A stretch of DNA of 64,000 nt from an uncultured Eubacteriales bacterium. Its GTDB lineage: Bacteria > Bacillota > Clostridia > Oscillospirales > CAG-272. The stretch spans positions 46,137 through 110,136 of the forward strand of contig CAKSLU010000003.1 in the NCBI GenBank assembly GCA_934474225.1, in the 5' to 3' direction. The notes under the pieces were generated by a model. That model did no database searches. It saw only the letters and a program-made list of their open reading frames with translations, and was not told where the DNA came from. Below are positions 1 through 8,791 of the stretch, one piece after another (position 1 is the stretch's first letter; every line of letters begins with the position of its first letter). The translations under genes were made by a program, and so were the position numbers.

Positions 1-812
1 CCTGGGACTACAACCTGTCCTTCGGCGGCATGAGCGGCGGCGATGCTTCATCCGTCATCAATGACGCGATCGACACGCCGTTCTCGGGCACGCAGTTCTT
101 TGACGCGCTGCTCGAAAATGAGGCATACCTCGCGCAGTATCATGCCTATCTCTCAAAACTCGTCGAAGAATATGTCTTCGGCGGCGGCTTTGACGCGGCA
201 TACACCCGCATCCGCACGCAGATCGACGCCCTGGTCGAGACCGACCCGAACGCACTCTACACTTATGCAGAGTATACCGCCGCGGCAGAAATGCTGTACG
301 AAACGGTTCGCCTGCGCGCCGAGAGCGTGCGCGGGCAACTCGACGGCAGTATTCCGTCCACTGACGCGGGGCAGCGCGAAGATTCGAGCGCGCTTGTCGA
401 TGCGTCGTCCATCAACCTTTCGGTGATGGGGACGATGAATGGCGGCGGGAACCGCGGCGGCGACAAGCAGGCGTTCGGCGGCGGCGGGAACCGCGGCGGC
501 GACAAGCAGGCGTTCGGCGGCGGTGGGAACCGCGGCGGCAACGCAGATGGCAACGGCAACGCGGATGGCAATGCGGGCAGCGACAACGCCGGAACGCCGC
601 CCGCGCGCCCGGACGGCGACAACACCGGAACGCCGCCGACCCGCCCCGACGACAGCAGCGGCGACAACACCGAAACGCCGCCCGCGCCGGGCAGTGACGC
701 ACAGGGAACATCAACTGCATCGACCGCGACGCAGAACCTACTCTTATACGGCGGCATGCTGCTCATCGCCCTTGTCGGTCTCGTCGCGGCTGTACTTTAT
801 AAGAGAAGATAA
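1..812 (+). CDS. CotH kinase-family surface protein, C-terminal part
   Basis: Only the 3' end of the gene is present; the frame is open from base 3 and gives about 269 residues. It begins with WDYNLSFGG, a motif I associate with the CotH spore-coat kinase family (CotH phosphorylates coat proteins). A helical segment of about 110 residues follows, then a low-complexity stretch with near-identical GGGNRGGDKQAF repeats and a Pro/Asp/Thr-rich linker, and finally one membrane segment ending in YKRR. This suggests an externally displayed domain anchored by its C-terminal helix. Bacterial CotH proteins outside spore coats often have this layout. The N-terminal part, and so any signal peptide, is outside the window. 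It is convergent with the sensor kinase gene and shares its terminator. Confidence 0.7.
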   Translation, partial: WDYNLSFGGMSGGDASSVINDAIDTPFSGTQFFDALLENEAYLAQYHAYLSKLVEEYVFGGGFDAAYTRIRTQIDALVETDPNALYTYAEYTAAAEMLYETVRLRAESVRGQLDGSIPSTDAGQREDSSALVDASSINLSVMGTMNGGGNRGGDKQAFGGGGNRGGDKQAFGGGGNRGGNADGNGNADGNAGSDNAGTPPARPDGDNTGTPPTRPDDSSGDNTETPPAPGSDAQGTSTASTATQNLLLYGGMLLIALVGLVAAVLYKRR

Positions 813-850
813 AAAGAACGGGAACACCTCGGCGTTCCCGCTCTTTTTTA
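811..850. terminator. Bidirectional rho-independent terminator
   Basis: A GC-rich stem (GAACGGGAAC with the matching GTTCCCGCTC) is flanked by an A-run on the left and a T-run on the right, so it can end transcription of both convergent genes. The last codons of the minus-strand kinase gene lie at its right edge. Confidence 0.8.
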
Positions 851-2134
851 TAAGATAACCGTAAAGGTCAACAGTCCTTCCGTGGCCTGCGCGGCGGTAA
901 TTTTGCCGCCGTGTGCGCGGACAATGGCTGCGGCAATCGACAACCCAAGCCCAAAACCGCCGTCCCCGCTGCGGGCTTCGTCCGCGCGGTAGAAGCGGTC
1001 AAACAGGCGCGCAAGTTGCGCTTTGCCGAGCGGCGCGCAGCGGTTGGCGCAGGTCAGCACGGCCTTCCCGCTTTTTTGATGCAGGGCGCAGTTGATCGTG
1101 TCGCCGCTTGTGTATTTGACGGCGTTGTCCAGCAGAATCGAGCAGAGCGTGTCGAGCTTTGCGCCGTCGCCCTGTACGGTGATGCCGTCCGTGATGTCGG
1201 CGCAGAGCGTCAGCTTTGCCAGCGTCGCGCGCTCCTCACAGGCGGCGACGGCGCGGCGGACGCATGCCGAAAAATCGACGGCAGTCATGGATTTTTTCGT
1301 CTCCTCGTCCTCGCGGGAGAGCATCGTCAGTTCGCCGGCGAGGCGAATCAGCCGCTCGGACTGCGCGCGGATGTTGTGCGTCCACTTGCTTTCCCCCTCG
1401 GTCAGCTCAAGCACCTCCACATTGGATTGAATGACCGCAATCGGCGTCTTCAACTCATGGCTGGCGGCGGTGATAAACTCTTTTTGCCGTGCGAGATTGA
1501 GGACAAAGGGGCGGATGGCAGCGCCGGAGAGGGCAAAGGAGAGGAGCGTCACGAGAAGGATGCTGAGGACGGAGATGAGGATGCAGATGCGCGCAAGCGC
1601 GTGCATTGCGGCAAGCTCCACCTCGCAGTTGAGAAAGACGACCACGCGGCGCGTGCCGTCCTCGGTGTCGGGCGCGATGCGGTAGTAGTACACATCACTT
1701 CTGCCGTCGGTTTTATCATCCGCCAGCGCCGCCGTGACATAGGCGCGTGCCTCCGCCTCGGAGAGCGAGGCAAGGTTGTCGGTGTTCATGCGAATGATTT
1801 CGCCGTCCGCGTCTGCCACTGCGATAAAAAAGCGCGTGCGGAACGGCGTCTCGGGGGAGCGTATGGGCGATGCGTCCCCGCGCGGCGCGGGGGGCGACGG
1901 TCTTGTCGGGTTGCCGCCCGTCGCACTGTCGTCCGATGCCTCCGATATATCCGGCACGCCCGGCGCGCTCGGAAAGCGCCCCTCGTTTTGCGCAAGCAGG
2001 GTGAGCATGCCGTCGATATTTTGCAGCGTCTGCCGTCGGTTGGTGAGCAGAATCCCGCAGGAGACGGCGATAATGACAATGGCAGCCGCCAGCGTGGCGA
2101 CCGCGATAAACCGAATGCGCAGTTTGCGGATCAT
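848..2134 (-). CDS. Two-component sensor histidine kinase
   Basis: A 428-residue membrane kinase that should autophosphorylate and pass phosphate to the response regulator encoded just upstream. Membrane segments are near residues 8-30 and 183-205, with an extracellular sensor region of about 150 residues between them that has a Pro/Gly-rich loop. The dimerisation helix carries the phospho-acceptor H226 in the motif SHELKTP. The ATP-binding domain has the N box (LLDNAVKYT, around 337) and the G box (GGFGLGLS, around 392-399). The chosen ATG overlaps the regulator's stop codon as ATGA, so the two are translationally coupled. The signal sensed cannot be read from the sequence. Confidence 0.93.
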   Translation of the reverse strand: MIRKLRIRFIAVATLAAAIVIIAVSCGILLTNRRQTLQNIDGMLTLLAQNEGRFPSAPGVPDISEASDDSATGGNPTRPSPPAPRGDASPIRSPETPFRTRFFIAVADADGEIIRMNTDNLASLSEAEARAYVTAALADDKTDGRSDVYYYRIAPDTEDGTRRVVVFLNCEVELAAMHALARICILISVLSILLVTLLSFALSGAAIRPFVLNLARQKEFITAASHELKTPIAVIQSNVEVLELTEGESKWTHNIRAQSERLIRLAGELTMLSREDEETKKSMTAVDFSACVRRAVAACEERATLAKLTLCADITDGITVQGDGAKLDTLCSILLDNAVKYTSGDTINCALHQKSGKAVLTCANRCAPLGKAQLARLFDRFYRADEARSGDGGFGLGLSIAAAIVRAHGGKITAAQATEGLLTFTVIL

Positions 2135-2805
2135 AGCGATTCCTCCAACATATAGCCTGCGCCGCGAATCGAGCGAATGCCGACATGCGCGCCGATTTCG
2201 GCAAATTTTTTGCGCAGGTTGGAGATATTGACCCACACCACATTGATTTCCACATCGGTGTCATAGCCCCACACGCGCGTGAGCAGCTGCTCGGGCGAGA
2301 GCAGGCAGCGTGGATTCGCCATAAACAGCTCACAAATCTGAAATTCCTTGCCGACCAGCTGCACCTTGCCGCGCGGTGCCGACAGGGTGAAGTTTGTGCG
2401 GTCGAGTGTGAGGTCGCCGAAGCGGAGCGTGGAATGCCGATATTCGCCCTGGCGGCGCGTCAGCGCACGCACGCGCGCAAGCAGCTCCGCCATGACGAAA
2501 GGCTTCGGCAGATAGTCGTCCGCGCCGAGGTTCAGCCCTGCGACGCGGTCCTCCACCTCGCTCTTGGCCGTCAGCAGCAGCACCGGCGTCTGCACGCCGG
2601 CGGCGCGCAGCTTTTGCAGGACGGTAAGCCCGTCCGCCTTCGGCATCATGATGTCGAGCAGAATGCCGTCGTAGTTGTCCGATAGCCCGTAGGCATAGGC
2701 GTCTTCGCCGTCATAGACGGCGTCCACTGTGTAGTTGTTGTGCGTGAGAATCGTGCAGAGCGCGTCCGAAAACGCGCGCTCGTCCTCGCAAAGCAGCAGT
2801 CGCAT
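2131..2805 (-). CDS. OmpR-family response regulator
   Basis: A 224-residue DNA-binding regulator, first gene of the two-gene operon. The receiver domain covers about residues 1-115, with the acidic pair E7/D8, the phospho-acceptor D51 (in LLDIMMP), T79 and K101 in LPKPF. The C-terminal winged helix (about 125-224) is of the OmpR/PhoB type. A GGAGGTGG ribosome binding site precedes the ATG. Two CTTTAGG copies spaced 11 bp, the usual spacing of OmpR-type half-sites, lie 36-53 bp upstream and may be its own operator. Targets are unknown; the lipoprotein gene immediately upstream is a candidate. Confidence 0.94.
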   Translation of the reverse strand: MRLLLCEDERAFSDALCTILTHNNYTVDAVYDGEDAYAYGLSDNYDGILLDIMMPKADGLTVLQKLRAAGVQTPVLLLTAKSEVEDRVAGLNLGADDYLPKPFVMAELLARVRALTRRQGEYRHSTLRFGDLTLDRTNFTLSAPRGKVQLVGKEFQICELFMANPRCLLSPEQLLTRVWGYDTDVEINVVWVNISNLRKKFAEIGAHVGIRSIRGAGYMLEESL

Positions 2806-2840
2806 ACAGCCACCTCCGGAACTTTATCTTACCCGCATAG

Positions 2841-2858
2841 CCTAAAGCCAACCTAAAG
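2841..2858 (-). promoter_or_regulatory. Candidate operator: two CTTTAGG direct repeats
   Basis: On the minus strand CTTTAGG occurs twice, with starts 11 bp apart, between the lipoprotein stop codon and the regulator start. A TAAGAT -10-like hexamer lies downstream at 2826-2831. One helical turn between direct repeats is the usual layout for an OmpR-type dimer, so autoregulation is inferred. Confidence 0.45.
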
Positions 2859-3800
2859 TCAGCCGCGCAGCCCATAGGGGCTGTAGGGCGACGCCGTCTT
2901 TACGGTACAGCCGCGCAGTTCGCCGCCCTGCCCGACGGTGTAGACCACCTCGTGCGACTTGAAAAAGCTGTTGCAGTCGGCAAAGAACTGCACGGTCACA
3001 TCGCTATTGTCGCCGCTTGTCTGCACATCGGTGACGATATAGTTATAGAGCATGTTCGGCTGCGCGTCCTCGGCGATGACATAGAGCTTGCCGCCGCGCA
3101 CATCCAGTCTGCCGCCGATGTCCGCTTCAGTCAGCGTCACGCCGAACTTCTCGGCGGCAAGGGTGCGCAGGGTGTCAAACGGCAGTGCACCGTCCTCGCC
3201 GTATACGGCAAGCAGATCGGCAACAGCGTCCGCGGTATCCGCCGTGCCGAAATCCGGCACCGACCAGCGCCGGCGGCTTTCGATCCAGCCGCGCACGGCA
3301 TTTGCCGCAGGATCATCGACAAATGCACTGTCGTCCTTCGGCGCGACGTCGTCCACCACAAGGAAGCAGTCCACCGTGTCGGTGAGGATTGCCGTGTGCG
3401 CGCCGACCGGCAGCGCCTCAATGTCGGAGGCGGTCACGGTAAACTCGATGTACAGGCAGGGCAGTCCATATTCCTTCTCGTCGCGGGTGAGCTTGTAGTC
3501 GCTCACGCGCAGCGTGCGGAAACCGTCAAAGTCAGACTCGCCCTCAAACAGGGCGCGCAGGAACGCATGGCAGTTGTCCGAGAAGTTGCCGTCGTAGTCA
3601 AATTCGTCCCAGTCGGCAAGCGAGGTAATTGACCAGCGCGCACCATCCTTTTGCAGCGTGCCGCCGCCTGCGACCGGTGCGGTTGTCAAATCCGTCGCGA
3701 CGGTCTCGCCCGGACGAATCACATCTTCTGTTTTGCCGCAGGCGGAAAAGAGCAGCGCCGCAGCGAGTGTGAGCGATATATACAAAATCGGTTTTTTCAT
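2859..3800 (-). CDS. Lipoprotein of unknown function
   Basis: A 313-residue exported protein. The ATG at 3800 is chosen because it has a GGAGG site 7 bases upstream and opens directly onto a signal peptide with the lipobox LFSAC (lipidated C21). Earlier in-frame codons lie in the promoter region. After a short Thr/Ala linker the protein is acidic and soluble with no domain I recognise. Its position just upstream of the two-component genes, in the same orientation, suggests it may belong to that stimulus response, but a separate promoter is equally possible. No enzymatic motif was found. Confidence 0.75.
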   Translation of the reverse strand: MKKPILYISLTLAAALLFSACGKTEDVIRPGETVATDLTTAPVAGGGTLQKDGARWSITSLADWDEFDYDGNFSDNCHAFLRALFEGESDFDGFRTLRVSDYKLTRDEKEYGLPCLYIEFTVTASDIEALPVGAHTAILTDTVDCFLVVDDVAPKDDSAFVDDPAANAVRGWIESRRRWSVPDFGTADTADAVADLLAVYGEDGALPFDTLRTLAAEKFGVTLTEADIGGRLDVRGGKLYVIAEDAQPNMLYNYIVTDVQTSGDNSDVTVQFFADCNSFFKSHEVVYTVGQGGELRGCTVKTASPYSPYGLRG

Positions 3801-3828
3801 GGCAGCCTCCGCAATAGGTTCTGCACCC

Positions 3829-3857
3829 ATTTTAGCACAGCGTGCGCATAAAGTAAA
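3829..3857 (-). promoter_or_regulatory. SigA-type promoter of the 3800 lipoprotein gene
   Basis: On the minus strand TTTACT (3852-3857) is followed by 17 bp and TAAAAT (3829-3834), with TGTGC directly before the -10, an extended -10. It lies about 30 bp before the lipoprotein ATG. Confidence 0.6.
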
Positions 3858-3869
3858 GCATGTCGCGTG

Positions 3870-3903
3870 ACAAAAAATCTCCCCTGCCGCACGGCAGGGG
3901 AGA
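3870..3903 (-). terminator. Terminator of the solute-binding lipoprotein operon
   Basis: On the minus strand a 12-bp stem (TCTCCCCTGCCG and its complement) with a short loop is followed by a T-run. It lies 27 bases beyond the stop codon of the 3930-6374 gene. Confidence 0.85.
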
Positions 3904-3929
3904 TGAAACATAGGAGATTCTTGATTGCA

Positions 3930-6374
3930 TTATTGCTTTTCTGCGCTGTCAAACGCTGCGGAAACCGTTTCAAAGCTTGCATCGCTCGTGACCGCCTCGG
4001 CGTATACGAGTTTTACACCCTCGGTGACGACCAGCGGCTTTGCCTCGTCATTGCGTCTTGCAAACTGACCGATCGTGCCGCCCAGCCAGTTGACGGTCAG
4101 ACTGTTGCATGTGCCGCCGTCAACCGCATCCTGCATTGCCAGAATACTTGCATTGTCCGTAAGATTCACCGTGGTGTTTCCGCTTGTAAACGCGCCGTTT
4201 ACGGGCACCAGATAGAGCTTGCTGACAACCGCGTCGCCGCCGATATTGATGGTTGCATTGCCGGTGTAATTTGCCTCTTTGATGCCGCGCGAATATGCGC
4301 CGATGCAGATGTTGTTGCCGCTCTTGACCGTGATATTCACATCAAGCTCACCGTCCGCCGCAGGCTCTTCGCCGCCTGCAACGACAGGCTGCCCGGACTG
4401 ATAGCCGCCTGCAATGCTGAATGCGCTTGCAAAGCCGCTGCCGTTGAAGCCGTCGCCCATGCCGGAGACGCCGACGCCGGTGTCCAGCGTGAAGGGATAG
4501 TGGTTTGCGACGAAGTAATAGAAATTGCCGACAAGATTGAAATCAATATCGCGGAAAATGTACTCGCCCGAGCAGACGAAGCGAACTGCCGAAACCGTGT
4601 ACGTCGCGCCGCTTTCGCGGTAGTCCACACCGCCGTAATTCGAGGTGACTGTAACGGTTCCCTCAAAAGTATCGGTATAGACAAAGGTTTCATTCTGAAT
4701 ATAATTGCCGCAGACGACAACGGTGCAGTCCTTGGTGAGGTCCAGGCAGTCCAGCGCCGCGCTCATGGTATTCACCGCGCTGTCCGCATTGGAACCGTTG
4801 CCTCTGCCGTTTGATGCAAGATAAACAACCGTTGCATTCTCGTACGGTGTGGTATCCACTTCAACCTTTTCCGTGGTTTCTGCGCTCGTGTTTTCACCTG
4901 TATAGACGACATTGCTGTTCTTTGCAAAAGACTCGTTGATTTTCTGAATCTTGCTTTCTGCAACGGGTTTATAGGTGTCATAGATCGTGGCAAGCGACAT
5001 TCTGGTTACAAAGCGATTGCCGATCGCATTGAAATAGCCGCCGATGTCGTAGTAAATACCGACATCGAATACATGCGATGCAAAGATAATGTCCAGCATG
5101 TCGGCGCTTTCCGGGTCGCGGATGTACTTGCCGTAAAGCGTCTTTTCGTAATAAGCGGGCGTGAGATAGACCTTGCCGTAATACGCAAGCAGCTCGGACA
5201 CCGCACCGGAGCGGACCGGGTCTGCCGTCATAGGTATGCAGTAGAACTGCGTGTGGAAACCGCTGACCAGGTGACCGTAGTCTTCCTGCTGCGCATCAAA
5301 CTTGGGGTAGGGAAGAATACCGAAGTCGACCTCGCTGTCACGGTGGCTCTCAACCAGAGAGAGCGCGCCGAAATTGAAGACCGCGCGGTTCTCATTGAAC
5401 ACGGCAAAGCGGTTGGTATCCCATGTGCTGATATTGGCTGCCTTGCCGGTGACATTGTCATACTGATAATTGTATACATGCGCCTGGTCAAACACGATGC
5501 TGTCCAGCGTGTCGTAAAGGTTGACCACCCGCTCGCTGTACAGGGTCAGTTCGATCTCGCCGTCCTCGTTGACGGAGGCAATCTTTTCACCTGCGCCTGC
5601 AAGCATCGCGACAAGCGGATCGTTCCAAATCATCAGACCATAGCTGTCATGCTCATCGTAGATGCCGTTGTTGTCCACATCTTCGCCGACCTGCTTGACA
5701 AGCTCGCCGAGCTTCTCAACCGTCCATTCATTGTTCCGGACAAGCTCATACGGATTTTCAAGACCATATGATTCGACGAGGTCCTTGTTGAAGAGCAGGG
5801 CATGGGTGTAGATGTTGTCCACAACGCTGATATCGCCGGTCGTATAGAACATTTTGCCTGCAACCGCGAGGTCCTTGTTCGCTTTTTGGTCCCAATAGTC
5901 CTTGGTCAGATCCATGTGCGGCAGGCTGGAAAGGTCCCAAAGCGTACCGGTCTGCGCAAGGTTGGCAACATCCCCGGTGCCGATCATGGCGGCGTCGTAG
6001 GTAGAATTGCCCGCCATGTAGTCGGTGTAGATTTTCTGAAAACCGTTGCCGTTGCCGTTCGTCGTGCCGTAGCCTAAAAACGCATCATTGATGATGTTCA
6101 GACCGTAATACTCGCGCAGCCACTCGTTGCGCTGATAAATCGCATATTCAACGGTCGTGGACGCATCACTGTCCGCCTCAAAGTCATTGCCCTTGTATCC
6201 GGCGACAAGAATGCGGAAGTCGCCCGAGACATCCAGCGATGCGGGGATAATTTCGTTGTTCTGCGGGTCGTTGTTGACGGTGACTTCAGGCGGCGTATCC
6301 GTTTTATGACCGCATGAAACCAGAAACAGCGCTGCCGCAATCAAAACGAGAAGCAATGTGATTTGTTTTTTCAT
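3930..6374 (-). CDS. Solute-binding lipoprotein fused to a beta-helix module
   Basis: An 814-residue lipoprotein (lipobox LFLVSC, C21) translated from an ATG with AAGGAG upstream. Residues about 30-500 resemble family-1 extracellular solute-binding proteins of ABC sugar importers, with typical patterns such as ALLFNKDLVE, NEWTVEKLGELV and ILPYPKFD. After a short Thr/Glu linker, residues about 510-795 form a pectate-lyase-like beta-helix module of the same kind as in the neighbouring surface proteins (VVYLASNGRGNGSNADSA at its start, NITVKSG and ATINIGG rungs). A substrate-capture domain joined to this module is unusual. Last gene of the three-gene operon; no ABC permease lies in the window. 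It probably captures oligosaccharides; the ligand is unknown. Confidence 0.8.
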   Translation of the reverse strand: MKKQITLLLVLIAAALFLVSCGHKTDTPPEVTVNNDPQNNEIIPASLDVSGDFRILVAGYKGNDFEADSDASTTVEYAIYQRNEWLREYYGLNIINDAFLGYGTTNGNGNGFQKIYTDYMAGNSTYDAAMIGTGDVANLAQTGTLWDLSSLPHMDLTKDYWDQKANKDLAVAGKMFYTTGDISVVDNIYTHALLFNKDLVESYGLENPYELVRNNEWTVEKLGELVKQVGEDVDNNGIYDEHDSYGLMIWNDPLVAMLAGAGEKIASVNEDGEIELTLYSERVVNLYDTLDSIVFDQAHVYNYQYDNVTGKAANISTWDTNRFAVFNENRAVFNFGALSLVESHRDSEVDFGILPYPKFDAQQEDYGHLVSGFHTQFYCIPMTADPVRSGAVSELLAYYGKVYLTPAYYEKTLYGKYIRDPESADMLDIIFASHVFDVGIYYDIGGYFNAIGNRFVTRMSLATIYDTYKPVAESKIQKINESFAKNSNVVYTGENTSAETTEKVEVDTTPYENATVVYLASNGRGNGSNADSAVNTMSAALDCLDLTKDCTVVVCGNYIQNETFVYTDTFEGTVTVTSNYGGVDYRESGATYTVSAVRFVCSGEYIFRDIDFNLVGNFYYFVANHYPFTLDTGVGVSGMGDGFNGSGFASAFSIAGGYQSGQPVVAGGEEPAADGELDVNITVKSGNNICIGAYSRGIKEANYTGNATINIGGDAVVSKLYLVPVNGAFTSGNTTVNLTDNASILAMQDAVDGGTCNSLTVNWLGGTIGQFARRNDEAKPLVVTEGVKLVYAEAVTSDASFETVSAAFDSAEKQ

Positions 6375-6398
6375 ATGTTTTCTCCTTTTTAACAAGTC

Positions 6399-8780
6399 CT
6401 ATTTCACAAGCGTTGCGGTATTGGTGGAGGCGTCCCAGGCGATATTGTCATTGGAAACGCCGAGCGCGTTTGCAATCGCGCGTACCGGGAGATAGGTGCG
6501 GTTGCTTTCGATAATGGCGGGGGAGTCAAGCGCGACCGCCTTGCCGTTCACATACATTTCCTTTTTGTCGATGGTAACCACAATGGTCACTTCGCCGTTT
6601 GTCAGCGTAGCGGTTCTGGTCGCTGCCTCCCACTTGATGCCTTCATTTGGCACACCGAACGCATTTGCAAGGAAACGCACGGGGAGCATGGTGCGGTTGT
6701 TGCGGTTAATCGGCGCTGCGTCAAGCACATGCACTCTGCCGTTGATATAGGCGGCGGCAGAACCGATGGTGAGCTGAACTTTGGTCGTTTCCGCCGAAAT
6801 ATCGTTTGTCACGGTGTCAAACAGCTTGCGCATTGCATCGGTCGGCTCGACGCCTTGATAATGCAATGCATATTTGGTGTTTGCAAAAAGCGCGAGCTTT
6901 TCCTGATTGACCTGCCCCTGAAATTCGCAGTTGTTGCAGACGATTTCATCCACCTTGCCGCCCGTCCAGTTGACGGTGACGGTGTCAAGCACATTGCGCA
7001 TATCCAGCTGCTTGACATAGCCGCTCTTCATGTTGATAACGGCATTTTTGGAATAGATGGACGCATCGCCGCCGACCTGAATGAAGGTGTTTATGCTGCA
7101 GCCGTCGATATTGAGGATGACCTTGCCGCCGATGCCCGCATCGATAGGCCCGCCGTATACACGGTCCACCGAGCCGCCGAGGAGATTCAGCGTCTGCGAA
7201 CCGGTAAACTCGTGGATATAGCCGCTGGTTTCGTTGCCTCTTGTATAGCCGATGACCGCATAGTAGTTTCCGCTTTCGATGGTGATATGCTTGTCTAAGT
7301 CATGCGGAATCAGATTGTCGGAGTTGTAAAGCTGGTAGCCGCCGAGAACATAGGTTCTTGCCGCATTGGTCTCGGGCATAGTCAGCCCCGTGCCGAAGGT
7401 GATGTCGTGGAATCTGCCGACAAAGAGCAGGGTGCTTTCAAAGTCGATTTTTGTGTTTTCAAGCGTCGTGTTGCCGTCGAAAAAGAAGCGCCTGCTTTTG
7501 TCAAATTTGATGCCGCCGTCAAAATAGGTTTTGCCGTCAAACGAAGTGATGACAATGTGGTTGTCATGCGCAGGCTCACTGAAATTGGCGTTCAGTTCAA
7601 CCGTGTTGACCAGCACGATGGTGCCGTCAACGCCCGTGAGCATCTCGTACGCCTGTGCCAGGTCGCTGATGGGGCTGTCGGGCGAAAAGCCTGTTCCGTC
7701 GCCTACATTCGCAACATAGACCTTTGCAGGGAATACCGTGGACTTTTCGACTTTTTTGTCAAGGACGGTATACGCGGCAACATCCACATCTGCCGCACCC
7801 GAAATCGCAGAGCCGTCTTCGTATGCCGCCGTGTCGAATTCATCCAGGATAGGCTGTACCCGCAGACCCTTGCGCGCGACAAGCTCGATTTTACCGTCGG
7901 TGATAAAGCTCTTGATGTCGCCATGCATCGTCCGCGAAACCATGTCTATTTTACCGCCGAGAAATTTGACGGTGGTGTGCCCCATGACATTGTTCAGAAT
8001 CAGCGCATTGACCGTGCCGCCGTTGATGGTCACGGTGGAATCGCCGTTCAACCGCCTGCCGGCGTCACCCGCTGTGTAAAGCGAATTGACGGTACCGCCG
8101 TTTACCGTAATGTTTGAGGAGTCGGAATAAGAGCCGAGTATGGACGCGCCGTAAACGCTCTTGATCGTGCCGCCGCTCACCGTAATATTGGATGTTCCGG
8201 TATAGCTGGCAGTGCCGCCGCCGCGCGAAAAGCCGACAACTGCGTGCCAGCTGCCGCTTTCAACGACGATAGAAGAATCTCTGTATGCAACATGCTTGTA
8301 TTCTTTGTCCGTTGCGGGAAGCTGATAGCCGCCGAGCACATAAACCATCAGCGAGGATGGCACCGTGATGCCTTCGCCGAGCACAAGCGGATTGAACCCC
8401 GCTACGATCATCGCCGTTTTGGATGTGTTATTCGCCCCCACGGCGAACTTGATGTTTTCAAAAGTCGTGGGACCTGCAAGATAGAAGCGGTTGACAGTAG
8501 GATGGTCTGTCACGATCGTACCGCCGCTTATGGTAATGTTCTCATTGTGCGCCGGCGCATAGAACGGGGCTTTTAATGTGTATGTATCGGTAATGACAAT
8601 TTTGCCGCCGTCATGCGCAAGCGCATCAAATGCAGCCTCCAGCGAGCCTAAGGGCGCGTCGGCATGGCGTCCCGTTCCGTTTCCGCCGTCGTTCAGATAG
8701 ACGGTTTCCGCTGCCGCCGCGCCAAGCGCCAGAAGCGCCGCCATCAAAGCGATGAAAGCAATCAATAAACTCTTTTTCAC
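6399..8780 (-). CDS. Secreted double beta-helix protein with copper-amine-oxidase-N-like domain
   Basis: A 793-residue exported protein. A GTG at 8780 is taken as start because GGAGG lies 6 bases upstream and the signal peptide begins there; an upstream in-frame start would run into the previous gene. Two tandem beta-helix modules cover about 25-330 and 345-650, each starting with VYLNDGGNGTG or VYVANVGDGTG and carrying repeated TVTINGG-type rungs. Residues about 670-793 hold two copies of the wall-associated copper-amine-oxidase N-terminal-like repeat (MLPVRFLANAFGV, YLPVRAIANALGV), which in Firmicutes is usually a surface-attachment or stalk domain with no catalytic role. No catalytic residues were recognised. 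It lies 11 bp after the sialidase-like gene and 24 bp before the solute-binding gene. Confidence 0.8.
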   Translation of the reverse strand: MKKSLLIAFIALMAALLALGAAAAETVYLNDGGNGTGRHADAPLGSLEAAFDALAHDGGKIVITDTYTLKAPFYAPAHNENITISGGTIVTDHPTVNRFYLAGPTTFENIKFAVGANNTSKTAMIVAGFNPLVLGEGITVPSSLMVYVLGGYQLPATDKEYKHVAYRDSSIVVESGSWHAVVGFSRGGGTASYTGTSNITVSGGTIKSVYGASILGSYSDSSNITVNGGTVNSLYTAGDAGRRLNGDSTVTINGGTVNALILNNVMGHTTVKFLGGKIDMVSRTMHGDIKSFITDGKIELVARKGLRVQPILDEFDTAAYEDGSAISGAADVDVAAYTVLDKKVEKSTVFPAKVYVANVGDGTGFSPDSPISDLAQAYEMLTGVDGTIVLVNTVELNANFSEPAHDNHIVITSFDGKTYFDGGIKFDKSRRFFFDGNTTLENTKIDFESTLLFVGRFHDITFGTGLTMPETNAARTYVLGGYQLYNSDNLIPHDLDKHITIESGNYYAVIGYTRGNETSGYIHEFTGSQTLNLLGGSVDRVYGGPIDAGIGGKVILNIDGCSINTFIQVGGDASIYSKNAVINMKSGYVKQLDMRNVLDTVTVNWTGGKVDEIVCNNCEFQGQVNQEKLALFANTKYALHYQGVEPTDAMRKLFDTVTNDISAETTKVQLTIGSAAAYINGRVHVLDAAPINRNNRTMLPVRFLANAFGVPNEGIKWEAATRTATLTNGEVTIVVTIDKKEMYVNGKAVALDSPAIIESNRTYLPVRAIANALGVSNDNIAWDASTNTATLVK

Positions 8781-8791
8781 AAAGGACCTCC

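Noticed and set aside
432..545. Tandem repeats resembling a short CRISPR array
   Set aside because: They encode GGGNRGGDKQAF repeats in frame within the CotH-like protein; there are no spacers and no cas genes.
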